The position numbers were made by a program, and so were the translations under genes. Below the pieces are notes generated by a model. That model made no database searches. It had not been told where the DNA came from and worked only from the letters and a program-made list of their open reading frames with translations. 64,000 nt of DNA from positions 32,789 through 96,788 of the forward strand of contig NZ_BMPW01000031.1 in the NCBI RefSeq assembly GCF_014647795.1, read 5' to 3'. This document shows positions 20,454 to 28,626 of this stretch, piece by piece. Origin of the DNA: Actinoplanes campanulatus (lineage in GTDB: Bacteria; Actinomycetota; Actinomycetes; Mycobacteriales; Micromonosporaceae). Every line of letters starts with the position of its first letter. Position 1 is the first letter of the stretch.

Positions 20454-23400
20454 CGGCTCCAGGTCGCACTCGGCCCGCCGGCCCCGGGCCCGGTCGAGGG
20501 TGTCCGGGTGATCCGGCCCGAGGACCGCGGCCATCAGGCTGATGGTGCGCTCCAGCAGCCGCCGGCCGGACTCCTCGTCGCCGGTCGCCATCCGGTCGAA
20601 CGCCACGTTGCCCGCGCACGCCAGGGTGTGCGGATGCTCCTCGCCACGCCGGCCGGTGAGGTCGGCCAGGGTGCTCTCGGACAGCTCGCGGGCGCCGGGC
20701 GCGTTGCCCCGCAGCGCCAGGTCGTTGGAGAGGTTGCTGATCGTCCGCAGCGTGTACGTGTGGTGCGGCCCGAACACCTCCCGGAAGCCGGTGGCGGCGC
20801 CCTCGTCCAGCACCTGCGCCGCCTCGAAGTCGCCCAGGGCACGCAGCAGCAGCGCCATGTTCACCTCGGCGGCCAGCGTGAACGGGTGTCGGGCGCCGAA
20901 GTCCCGCCGGTACGCCTCCAGCGCCCCGGTCGCGAGATCGTGCGCCTGGCCGATTTCGCCGACCGTACGCATCGCGTTGGCCAGGGTCATCGCCGCGGCG
21001 AGGCTGTGCTCGTGCCTCGGCCCGAGCCGGGACCGGGTGCCCTCGTAGCAGTTCCGGGCGCTGATCACGGCCTCCGCGAACCGGCCCAGCCGGATCATGG
21101 CGATGGCCTGGGTACGGGAGGCCAGCAGCACGTACGTGTGCCGGGGACCGAACTCCGCCCGCAGGTCCGGCACCACCTGGCTGACCAGGTCCAGCGCCTC
21201 CTGATGCCGGCCCATCGCCAGCAGGTCGCGCGCCACGTTGGCCCGGCAGTGCAGGGTCTGGTAGCGGTTCGGGCCGGTCCGGCTCCACTGCTGGACCAGG
21301 CCGGTGTCGATCCGGTGCGCCTCCTCCACGTCGCCGAGCATGCGCAGATTCACCGCCACGCTCTGGAGCACCCGCAGCGTGTAGAGGTCGTCCTCGCCGA
21401 ACACCCGCCGATGCCGTTCCAGGTTCTCCCGGTCGACCGCGAGCGCGGCCCGGTAGTCGCCGAGAATGCGTAGGTCGAGCGCCACACTGTTCGCCGTGAC
21501 CAGGGTGTACTCGTGGTCGACGCCGAACGCCGGACTGCCGCGCAGCACGGCGTACACCTGCTCGGTGAGCTCTCGGGCCCGCGAGCTCTCGCCGAGCGAC
21601 CGCAGCGCGTTCGCCAGGTGCCGGGTGGCCAGCATGGTCAGCGCGCCCTGCGGGCCGATGTCCGGGCCCTCGCCGGCCCGCCACACCGGGATCGCCATCT
21701 CGGCGAGCCGGCGGCTGTTCTCGTAGTCGCCGACCAGGTAGAGGTAGCGCATCTGGTCCTGCACCACCATCCGGGCCTGCGGGAAGTCGGCGGCCACCAG
21801 GTTCGCCGGGACGATGTGCGGGCCGATCTCGGCGTGCGTGGCCCAGCCCTGCTGGCCGTCCGGGTCGCCCGGGTTGGCGTGCGCCAGGATGAGCTGCACG
21901 TTGCGCCGGCTGTGCTCGCGCTGCTCCTCGTCGAGGCTCTCCCGCAGCACCAACTGCATCAGCCGGTGCACCTGGATCTTCTTGTCCAGGTCCACCCGGG
22001 CGAGGCCGAGCCGCCGGACCGCCCGGATCGCCCGGCCCATCTCGATCGGCTCGCGCAGGGTGGTGCGCAGCGGCTCGGACAGCGGCGCCTCCCGGCCGGT
22101 GCGCAGCAGCTCCTGGGAGAGCGGCTCGGCGCCGAGGAACGCGAACAGTTCGAACAGTTGCGCCGTGCCGGGGCTGGACTCCCGCAACCGCTCCACGGCC
22201 AGCGCCAGGAACGCGGCCACCGTGGTCGGGTAGTACGTCGGCTTGCCCTCGGAGAGCAGCTCCCGGACGTGCGCGTCGAACAGCTCGAGGTATTCGGAGA
22301 CGGGCATGCTGGTCTCGGCGTGCCAGGTCGCCGCCTGTTCCAGGGCCAGCGGCAGGTCACCGAGCTTCTCGGCGAGACGGTCCGCCTCCTCGGCCGAGAT
22401 GTCCTTCGCCCGTTTCCGGATCAGCTCGATGCTCTCCGGGCGTTCGAAGACGTCCACCTCGACGGCGTCGCCGAGCCGGCTCCACTCCTGGTTGCGTGAC
22501 GTGACGATGACGTGCCCGCCGGTCACCGGGACGAAGCGGGCCAGCTCGTCCGGCTGGTCGGCGTTGTCGTAGACCAGCAGCCAGCGCAGCGGCGTGGAAG
22601 CCAGCGTGTCGAGGACGGTGGCCGCGGTCTGCTGGAGGCTGTCGCTCTCCGGCAGCCGCAGCCGTTTGCTCAACTCGGCCAGGGAGGACAGCACCGTGGT
22701 CGGCTGCTCGGCGGGAATCCACCAGATCAGCTCGTAGCCGCTGATGTAACGGTAGACGTACTCCACCGCGAGCTGGGTCTTGCCGACACCGCCGAGCCCG
22801 TGCAGCGCCTGCGGGAGCACCGAGATCTTCGACTTCGTGACCAGCGCCTCGTTGAGGGCCCGCAGCATCGCCTCACGGCCGGTGAAGTCCGGGTTCTGCG
22901 CGGGCACGCTGCCCCAGATGGGTCGGCGGTCCGGTGGGTCGTCGTCGGCGTCGTCCGGGGGCGGCGGCAGGATCGCCCGGTTCGGCTCCGGCTCGGGCAC
23001 CACCACGGGCGGCGGCTCGACCGGCTCCGGCGCGAGCGCGGCGGCCTCCTGCTCGCGACGGCTCGCGATGCACAGCCCGCGGACCGTGGCCTGGCTGAGC
23101 CCGATCCCGCCGGCCACCAGATCGATCCAGCGGTGCAGGTCCAGGGCCTGGGCCGGTTCGACCAGGTGGGCCAGGCGGTCCACGTACGTCAACAGCAGCG
23201 GCGCCCCACCGGTCCGGGCCGGTGCGGTCTCCAGCCGACGCACCAGGGCCGCCGGATCACCGGTCAGCGCGGCGATCTCCCGCTCCCGGCGGCCGGCCAC
23301 CCCGGCCGCCGTGGCCAGGTGCTGCGAGCCCACCCCGGCGAGCAGGCTCAGCAGCGACTCGCGGTCGGCCGGTGCGAGCAGGACCTCCCGCTCCAGCTCC

Positions 23401-23687
23401 TCGGTCAGACGCTCCAGCTCGCGGACCGCGGGGCCCTCGCCCAGCATGTCGTAGACCACCCGGACGAAGGTGCGCAGGCCGCCGGAGCGGGCCAGCATGG
23501 CGCCGAGCAGGGACCACACGTCATGCCGTGCGTCGGGGTAACGGGACGCCTGCAACGGGCGGCCGAGCCGGGCTTCCAGCTCCGCGACGTAGCGATTCCG
23601 CTCACCCGGATCACGCATGCTCGGAATGTCGAGCAGAGCGTCGAGCAGTCGTTGCCGGTCGTCCAGGGTGAATTGCCGATCAAGCAC
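20442..23687 (-). CDS. NB-ARC ATPase with tetratricopeptide repeats (FxsT-like), copy 2
   Basis: Predicted 1081-residue STAND protein, related to copy 1 across the ATPase and TPR parts but with a different N-terminus. Residues about 8-95 (DDRQRLLDALLDIPSM through VYDMLGEGP) resemble effector-associated death-like domains found in bacterial conflict proteins, and residues about 110-200 may be a second such helical module. A Pro-rich linker leads to NB-ARC with Walker A GLGGVGKT at 297-304, WLLVYDNAD, VIVTSRNQEW and GDLPLALEQ, then about ten TPRs. GTG start with GAGGG seven bases upstream. It converges with the hydroxylase gene and is transcribed separately from the other RiPP genes. Confidence 0.88.
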   Translation of the reverse strand: MLDRQFTLDDRQRLLDALLDIPSMRDPGERNRYVAELEARLGRPLQASRYPDARHDVWSLLGAMLARSGGLRTFVRVVYDMLGEGPAVRELERLTEELEREVLLAPADRESLLSLLAGVGSQHLATAAGVAGRREREIAALTGDPAALVRRLETAPARTGGAPLLLTYVDRLAHLVEPAQALDLHRWIDLVAGGIGLSQATVRGLCIASRREQEAAALAPEPVEPPPVVVPEPEPNRAILPPPPDDADDDPPDRRPIWGSVPAQNPDFTGREAMLRALNEALVTKSKISVLPQALHGLGGVGKTQLAVEYVYRYISGYELIWWIPAEQPTTVLSSLAELSKRLRLPESDSLQQTAATVLDTLASTPLRWLLVYDNADQPDELARFVPVTGGHVIVTSRNQEWSRLGDAVEVDVFERPESIELIRKRAKDISAEEADRLAEKLGDLPLALEQAATWHAETSMPVSEYLELFDAHVRELLSEGKPTYYPTTVAAFLALAVERLRESSPGTAQLFELFAFLGAEPLSQELLRTGREAPLSEPLRTTLREPIEMGRAIRAVRRLGLARVDLDKKIQVHRLMQLVLRESLDEEQREHSRRNVQLILAHANPGDPDGQQGWATHAEIGPHIVPANLVAADFPQARMVVQDQMRYLYLVGDYENSRRLAEMAIPVWRAGEGPDIGPQGALTMLATRHLANALRSLGESSRARELTEQVYAVLRGSPAFGVDHEYTLVTANSVALDLRILGDYRAALAVDRENLERHRRVFGEDDLYTLRVLQSVAVNLRMLGDVEEAHRIDTGLVQQWSRTGPNRYQTLHCRANVARDLLAMGRHQEALDLVSQVVPDLRAEFGPRHTYVLLASRTQAIAMIRLGRFAEAVISARNCYEGTRSRLGPRHEHSLAAAMTLANAMRTVGEIGQAHDLATGALEAYRRDFGARHPFTLAAEVNMALLLRALGDFEAAQVLDEGAATGFREVFGPHHTYTLRTISNLSNDLALRGNAPGARELSESTLADLTGRRGEEHPHTLACAGNVAFDRMATGDEESGRRLLERTISLMAAVLGPDHPDTLDRARGRRAECDLEPSPT

Positions 23688-23830
23688 GTCACGGCCCTCA
23701 TTCGCGGTCGGCGAGGCTTAATCGTACGACGACGCGAGAGGCCCGATAATGCCGCTTTACATTGACGTTCATGATCGTAATTCAGTGGTGCCGCCGACCT
23801 TCCACACCGGAATGATCGGCGGCCACCCGT

Positions 23831-24895
23831 TCAGAGCGCGCGGCGTTTGGCCGACGCGGTGGCCAGCCGCTCCAGGACCGCCACCGTGGCGTCCCAGCCC
23901 ATGCAGGCATCGGTCACCGACTGACCGTAGGTCAGCTCGCCGCCCAGATCCTGCCGGCCCGGCTCCAGGAAGCTCTCCAGCATCACGCCGCTGATCGCGC
24001 GCTGGCCGGACTCCATCTGCTGCGCGATGTCCTCGGCCACGATCGGCTGCCGCTTGTGGTCCTTGTTGCTGTTGCCGTGCGAGCAGTCGATCACCAGTCG
24101 CTCCGGCAGGCCCGCCTTGCGCAGCAGCGCGAGCGACGACTCGACGTCCTCGGCGCTGTAGTTCGGCTTGCCGCCACCGCCGCGCAGCACCAGATGGCAG
24201 TCCGGGTTGCCGGTGGTGTGCAGGATCGCCGGGGTGCCCGAGTAGTCGATGCCCGGGAAGACGTGCGACGCCTCGGCGGCCTGGATCGCGTCGACCGCCG
24301 TGGAGACGCTGCCGTCGGGGCGGTTCTTCATGCCGATCGGCATCGACAGGCCGGACGACAGCTGCCGGTGCACCTGCGACTCGACGGTCCGGGCGCCGAT
24401 CGCGCCCCAGGCCACGGTGTCCGCGATGTACTGCGGGGTGATCGGGTCGAGGAACTCGACCGCCACCGGCAGGCCCCGCCGCACGACCTCGAGCAGCAGC
24501 TTGCGGGCGATCCGCAGGCCGGTGCCGACGTCACCCGAGCCGTCCAGACCCGGGTCCATGATCAGGCCCTTCCAGCCGACCGTGGAACGCGGCTTCTCGA
24601 AGTACACCCGCATCACGATCAGCAGATCCTGGCTGAGCCGTTCCGCCTCTTTCTGCAAAAGAGAGGCGTACTCGCCGGCGGCGACCGGGTCGTGCACCGA
24701 ACACGGGCCGACGACCACGATCAGGCGCTGATCTCGGCCGTTGAGCACGTCCTCCACCTGCTTGCGGCCGGCCAGCACGGTGTCGTGCAACTCGGACGTC
24801 AGCGGCAGCTCGTGGTGGAGCAGCGCCGGGCTCATCAGCGGGACGACCTTCTCGATCCGCTGGTCTCGGACCCGCTGCACCTCTGGGGCGGTCAT
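23831..24895 (-). CDS. aroG: 3-deoxy-7-phosphoheptulonate synthase (DAHP synthase, type I)
   Basis: Predicted 354-residue first enzyme of the shikimate pathway, condensing phosphoenolpyruvate with erythrose-4-phosphate. It carries the type I alpha hallmarks VVVGPCSVHDP (catalytic Lys/Arg context), MRVYFEKPRSTVGWKG, GMKNRPDGS, LRGGGGKPNYS and IDCSHGNSNKDH. The ATG at 24895 has AAGGAGAG nine bases upstream; the frame extends to 24952 but that reaches into the leader. Upstream are an intrinsic terminator and a short leader peptide rich in aromatic codons, so expression is probably controlled by transcription attenuation in response to charged aromatic tRNAs. Confidence 0.96.
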   Translation of the reverse strand: MTAPEVQRVRDQRIEKVVPLMSPALLHHELPLTSELHDTVLAGRKQVEDVLNGRDQRLIVVVGPCSVHDPVAAGEYASLLQKEAERLSQDLLIVMRVYFEKPRSTVGWKGLIMDPGLDGSGDVGTGLRIARKLLLEVVRRGLPVAVEFLDPITPQYIADTVAWGAIGARTVESQVHRQLSSGLSMPIGMKNRPDGSVSTAVDAIQAAEASHVFPGIDYSGTPAILHTTGNPDCHLVLRGGGGKPNYSAEDVESSLALLRKAGLPERLVIDCSHGNSNKDHKRQPIVAEDIAQQMESGQRAISGVMLESFLEPGRQDLGGELTYGQSVTDACMGWDATVAVLERLATASAKRRAL

Positions 24896-24946
24896 GGTGA
24901 TCTCTCTCCTTCGACCGGCCCTGGTCAGAGCCGGTTTGCTCGGGGC

Positions 24947-24978
24947 AAACAAAAAGGCAGCGACGACGTCGCTGCCTT
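24947..24978 (-). terminator. Attenuator hairpin in the DAHP synthase leader
   Basis: On the minus strand, AAGGCAGCGAC pairs with GTCGCTGCCTT around a three-base loop and is followed by TTTTGTTT, a textbook intrinsic terminator lying between the leader peptide and the DAHP synthase start. Flanking segments AGAGCCGGC (24979-24987) and CCGGCTCT (24927-24934) are complementary to each other and could frame or compete with the hairpin. Confidence 0.88.
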
Positions 24979-25002
24979 GCCGGCTCTGGCGGGTGTCTCA
25001 GG

Positions 25003-25074
25003 TCATGCGGTCATGGCCGAGGCACCGGCTTGAGCCGGCCTCGTAAACCAATAGAACGACCACGTCCGAGACAT
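25003..25074 (-). CDS. Aromatic-rich leader peptide for attenuation of DAHP synthase
   Basis: A 23-codon frame reads MSRTWSFYWFTRPAQAGAS followed by AMTA and a stop. Codons 5-10 are Trp-Ser-Phe-Tyr-Trp-Phe, an improbable concentration of aromatic codons directly upstream of an aromatic-pathway gene and its terminator. The segment after these codons (25032-25042) can pair either with 25019-25030 or with the AGAGCCGGC arm beside the terminator, the alternative pairing expected of ribosome-controlled attenuation. It begins only 20 bases after the histidine kinase stop; a TATGCT -10-like element just upstream suggests a leaderless start. Confidence 0.8.
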   Translation of the reverse strand: MSRTWSFYWFTRPAQAGASAMTA

Positions 25075-25093
25075 GCCCGCCAGCATAGCCACC

Positions 25094-26698
25094 TCAGCGC
25101 GCCGGCTGCAGCATCTCCGGTCTCTGTTCAGCTGTTGGGACGACAGGAGGTGGGCCGAGCGGCAGCATCACCGTGAAGACGGTCTGGCCGGGACGGCTCT
25201 GCACACCCACCTTGCCCCGGTGCGACGTGACCACGGCGTGCACGATCGACAGGCCGAGACCGGTGCTGCCGGCCGCGCGGGACCGGGAGCTGTCGCCCCG
25301 GGCGAACCGTTCGAAGATGCGTGGCACCACGTCCGGCTGGATGCCCGGGCCGTTGTCGATGACCTGGATCACCGCGGCGTTCCGCACCGAGCCCACCTTG
25401 ACCGTCACGGTCGAGCCCTCCGGCGTGTGGGTCCGGGCGTTGGCCAGCAGGTTCGCGACCACCTGATGCAGGCGGGCGCCGTCGCCGACCACGGTGACCG
25501 GCTCGTCCGGCAGGTCGAGCTGCCAGTAGTGGCCGGGACCGGCGGCGTGCGCGTCACTCGTGGCGTCGACGGCCAGCATGGTGAGGTCCACCGGATCCTG
25601 GGCGAGCGGGCGGCCGGCGTCCAGACGGGCCAGCAGCAGCAGGTCCTCGACCAGGGCGGTCATCCGCTTGGCCTCCGACTCCACCCGGTTCAGCACGTGC
25701 GCGATCTCGTCCGGCACGACCTGCCGGCTGCGGCGGGACAGCTCGGCGTAGCCGCGGATCGCGGCGAGCGGGGTGCGCAGCTCATGGCTGGCGTCCGCGA
25801 CGAACTGCCGGACCTGCATCTCGGAGGCGTGCCGCGCCTCCAGGGCGTTGCCGACGTGGTCGAGCATGCGATTGAGTGCGGCGCCGACCTGGCCTACCTC
25901 GGTGCGCGGGTCGGTGTCGGACTCGGGCACTCGCTGCGCGAGTCGCACCTCGCCGGCGTCGAGCTTCAGCTCGGAGACGCGGGTCGCGGTCGCTGCCACT
26001 CGATCCAGAGGCTTGAGGGTACGGCGGACGATGAGCGCCCCACCCCAGCCCGCGATCAGCAGCGAACCGAGGATCACACAGCCCGTGAACCCCGCGACCT
26101 TGAGCAGCGTGGAGTTGGTCTCCGCCAGCGAGATGCCGACGTAGTAGACCTTGCCGCCCTTGACCTCCTTGACCATCCGGTACTCCGGAAGGTCGCCGCC
26201 GAGACTCACGTCGACCTTGGTGCCGTCCGCGGGCACCTCGTCCAGCACCGTGGCCTTCTGCTCGTCGTCGAGCTCCTTGAGGGTGTCGCCGGTGAACGAC
26301 TCCGAGATGCCGAAGACGCCGCCGTAGAGCGAGCCGTCGGTCTTCTCCATCAGCACGATGGCGTTCTCGGGCACGCCTCGCGGAAGGGTGCTGCTGCTGT
26401 CGTCGAACAGGTCGGGTTGCTGCTGCGAGGTGGTGAAGTTGGGCCGGGAGCTGGGGGCCTTGTCCGAGCCGCCGCCGGGCGGTGGACCCAAGCCGAGTCG
26501 CTTGCTGGCCTCGTCCAACTCGTCGTCGATCGTTGCGTGCAGGGAGTTGTAGAGGTAGAGCTCGGCGGTGCCGCCGACGACCAGGCCCAGCACGGAGAGC
26601 AACGCGATCATGATGGCGACGATGCGGGTGCGCAGCGGCCAGCCCGCGGGACCGCGCCGGCGGGACGGCCGGGAGGAGGTCGAGGCGGCGGAGCTCAT
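25094..26698 (-). CDS. Sensor histidine kinase (two-component, EnvZ/MtrB-like)
   Basis: Predicted 534-residue membrane kinase. One transmembrane helix at about residues 25-47, an extracellular sensor region to about 200 that has no recognised fold, a second helix at about 203-225, a HAMP linker, the HisKA box with phosphoacceptor His305 (ADASHELRTPLAAIRGY), and a HATPase domain with N box VVANLLANARTHT, DNGPGIQ and GLGLSIV. It follows the response regulator by three bases, so the two form an operon and a cognate pair. The signal is unknown. Confidence 0.93.
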   Translation of the reverse strand: MSSAASTSSRPSRRRGPAGWPLRTRIVAIMIALLSVLGLVVGGTAELYLYNSLHATIDDELDEASKRLGLGPPPGGGSDKAPSSRPNFTTSQQQPDLFDDSSSTLPRGVPENAIVLMEKTDGSLYGGVFGISESFTGDTLKELDDEQKATVLDEVPADGTKVDVSLGGDLPEYRMVKEVKGGKVYYVGISLAETNSTLLKVAGFTGCVILGSLLIAGWGGALIVRRTLKPLDRVAATATRVSELKLDAGEVRLAQRVPESDTDPRTEVGQVGAALNRMLDHVGNALEARHASEMQVRQFVADASHELRTPLAAIRGYAELSRRSRQVVPDEIAHVLNRVESEAKRMTALVEDLLLLARLDAGRPLAQDPVDLTMLAVDATSDAHAAGPGHYWQLDLPDEPVTVVGDGARLHQVVANLLANARTHTPEGSTVTVKVGSVRNAAVIQVIDNGPGIQPDVVPRIFERFARGDSSRSRAAGSTGLGLSIVHAVVTSHRGKVGVQSRPGQTVFTVMLPLGPPPVVPTAEQRPEMLQPAR

Positions 26699-26701
26699 GG
26701 A

Positions 26702-27433
26702 TCAGTCGGCCGGCTTGAGCACGTACCCGGCGCCGCGCATGGTGTGGATCATCGGTGCGCGGCCGGCGTCGATCTTCTTCCGCAGGTACGAGATGTAGAG
26801 CTCGACCACGTTCGCCTGCCCTCCGAAGTCGTAGTTCCAGACCCGGTCCAGGATCTGCGGCTTGCTCAGCACCCGCCGCGGGTTACGCATGAGGTAGCGG
26901 AGCAGTTCGAACTCGGTGGCGGTGAGCGTGACCAGGTCGCCGCCCCGGCGGACCTCGTGCGAGTCCTCGTCGAGGGTGAGGTCACCGACGACCAGCTGCG
27001 ACTCCGTACGCATCGGGGCGTGTCCCATCCGCCGCATCAGACCGCGCAGCCGGGCCACCACCTCCTCCAGGCTGAACGGCTTGGTGACATAGTCGTCGCC
27101 GCCCGCGGTGAGGCCGGTGATCCGGTCCTCGACCGAGTCCTTGGCGGTGAGGAACAGCACCGGCACCTCGGGGGTCTCGCCGCGCAGCCGGCGCAGCACC
27201 TCGAGCCCGTCGATGTCGGGGAGCATCATGTCCAGCACGACGGCGTCCGGGCGGAAGTCGCGCGCGGTGCGGACGGCCGTCATGCCGTCGCCGGCGCTGC
27301 GCACATCCCAGCCCTCGTAGCGCAACGCCATCGAGAGCAGCTCGGCCAGCGTCGGTTCGTCGTCCACCACGAGCACCCGGACCGGGGTCCCGTCGGGCCG
27401 CCGAAGCTCGGTGCTGGGTTCTGCGTTCGCCAT
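26702..27433 (-). CDS. OmpR/PhoB-family response regulator
   Basis: Predicted 243-residue DNA-binding regulator. The receiver domain spans about 18-130 with the acidic pair DDE, the phosphoacceptor Asp in VVLDMMLPDIDG, Thr in LFLTAKD and Lys in VTKPFSL. The C-terminal winged helix (about 147-240) has LTATEFELLRYLMRNPRRVLS and ends in TMRGAGYVLKP. ATG at 27433 is favoured because AGGGG lies about eight bases upstream; an ATG six bases earlier is possible. It heads the operon with the histidine kinase. Confidence 0.93.
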   Translation of the reverse strand: MANAEPSTELRRPDGTPVRVLVVDDEPTLAELLSMALRYEGWDVRSAGDGMTAVRTARDFRPDAVVLDMMLPDIDGLEVLRRLRGETPEVPVLFLTAKDSVEDRITGLTAGGDDYVTKPFSLEEVVARLRGLMRRMGHAPMRTESQLVVGDLTLDEDSHEVRRGGDLVTLTATEFELLRYLMRNPRRVLSKPQILDRVWNYDFGGQANVVELYISYLRKKIDAGRAPMIHTMRGAGYVLKPAD

Positions 27434-27609
27434 CGTCATGCCCCTACTGTGGTGCCCCACGCTCGGTGCCGCCTTTTCGTTTCCTGTGAAGCGCCTGTGC
27501 CTCTGCCACGTGACGTCATGGTGTTCGGCATGAGGGTTCCGGTCCATGAGGATCCTGGCGAGCGGAGTGGCGCGATCGAAGCGGCGTATAAAAGTCACAT
27601 AATGGACGA

Positions 27610-27831
27610 ATGGGACTAGTTGGTCGGATAGCGGCCGCGTTCTCCGCGATCCTCTTCCTGCTCCTCTGCCTCACGCCGTCGGCCCGCGCCGAGCTGCCCG
27701 AGCAGCGCCGCCCGGAGACCACCGGCTCGGTGCCCGAACTGCCCGGCGGAGGAGTCAGCCCGATGCTGCTCGCCGCGCTCGGCGGCTATCTGCTCACCGG
27801 CGGCCTCGCCCTGCTGCTGCTCCGGCGTTGA
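27610..27831 (+). CDS. Small exported protein with C-terminal membrane anchor
   Basis: Predicted 73 residues. A signal peptide (IAAAFSAILFLLLCLTPSARA) is followed by about 25 polar residues rich in Pro and Glu, then LPGGG, a hydrophobic stretch (MLLAALGGYLLTGGLALLLL) and a terminal Arg pair. The layout imitates a sortase cell-wall sorting signal with a degenerate LPxxG, although a plain membrane anchor is equally possible. No ribosome binding site is obvious. It is divergent from the response regulator gene. Confidence 0.6.
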   Translation: MGLVGRIAAAFSAILFLLLCLTPSARAELPEQRRPETTGSVPELPGGGVSPMLLAALGGYLLTGGLALLLLRR

Positions 27832-27959
27832 TCAATCCTCGGTCCCCCACCTGGGCATTCCCGGTTGTCAGGGAGCCGTAGCCCGGGGAACACTCGATGT
27901 TGGCGCGATGTTGTGCGAGCGTGGGTCAAAGCGGCGGCGCGAGTGTGGGGAGCGTTCAC

Positions 27960-28331
27960 GTGGATCTTCTCGAGGACTACCGCAGGGCCACCTTCTTCTT
28001 CGAGTCCGGCGACCCACTCGGTGCCGCCCGGCTGCTCGAACCGATCGTCGAGGCCGAGCCGCACAACACCGCGGTCCGGCTGCTGCTGGCCCGGGCCTAC
28101 TTCAACTCGGCCCAGCTGAACGGGGCGGAGACACAGCTACGGGTCCTGGTCGAGCATGATCCCTCCGACCACTACGCGCACCACGTGCTCGGCCGGACCC
28201 TGGAGCGGGCCGGCCGTTTTCGTGAGGCGTTACCACACCTGCGGCTGGCCTCCGCCATGAAGACGCAGACCGACTACCAGGAGGCGCTGCGCCGGGTCGA
28301 GACCTGGCTCGGCAAGAACAGCGCGGCGTAG
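27960..28331 (+). CDS. Tetratricopeptide repeat protein
   Basis: Predicted 123-residue soluble protein made of about three TPR units (YRRATFFFESGDPLGAARLLEP, NTAVRLLLARAYFNSAQLNGAE and HYAHHVLGRTLERAGRFREAL), a fold for protein-protein contacts. The GTG at 27960 has GGGGAG seven bases upstream; an ATG at 27897 would add a cysteine-rich segment lacking TPR character. It is followed after 10 bases by the Smr-domain gene and probably cotranscribed with it. Confidence 0.8.
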   Translation: MDLLEDYRRATFFFESGDPLGAARLLEPIVEAEPHNTAVRLLLARAYFNSAQLNGAETQLRVLVEHDPSDHYAHHVLGRTLERAGRFREALPHLRLASAMKTQTDYQEALRRVETWLGKNSAA

Positions 28332-28341
28332 GGTCTCGATC

Positions 28342-28626
28342 GTGAAGCTGAAGCTGGACCTGCACGACATCTTCAACAAGGGGCACGAGATCGACCGCGC
28401 GCTGCGGGGGATCATCGACGAGGCCATCCAGAAGAAGGCCACCCTCGTCGAGATCATCCCGGGCAAGGGCAGCGGCGCCCTGAAGAAGAAGGTCATCCGC
28501 TTCCTCGACCAGAAAGAGATCAAGCAGCTCTACCACCGGGTCGAGAAGGACGGCGACAACTGGGGGCGTCTCTTCGTGCACTTCCGATTCGACGCCCCCA
28601 CCGGCCGCAGGGGCCGGGGCCGCTAG
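28342..28626 (+). CDS. Smr (MutS-related) domain protein
   Basis: Predicted 94-residue stand-alone Smr domain. The LDLHDIF motif at the N-terminus and the GKGSGALKKKVIRFL motif (H-G-[KR]-G-x-G-like, here IIPGKGSG) are those of Smr nicking-endonuclease domains, with the basic tail GRRGRGR. Such proteins cleave or bind branched DNA or stalled-ribosome mRNA; which applies here is unknown. GTG start. Its last four bases overlap the convergent M28 peptidase stop. Confidence 0.85.
   Translation: MKLKLDLHDIFNKGHEIDRALRGIIDEAIQKKATLVEIIPGKGSGALKKKVIRFLDQKEIKQLYHRVEKDGDNWGRLFVHFRFDAPTGRRGRGR

Noticed and set aside
25073-27619. An 848-codon plus-strand frame across the two-component genes
   Set aside because: Both minus-strand genes have intact kinase and receiver motifs and a natural operon spacing; the frame is a shadow.
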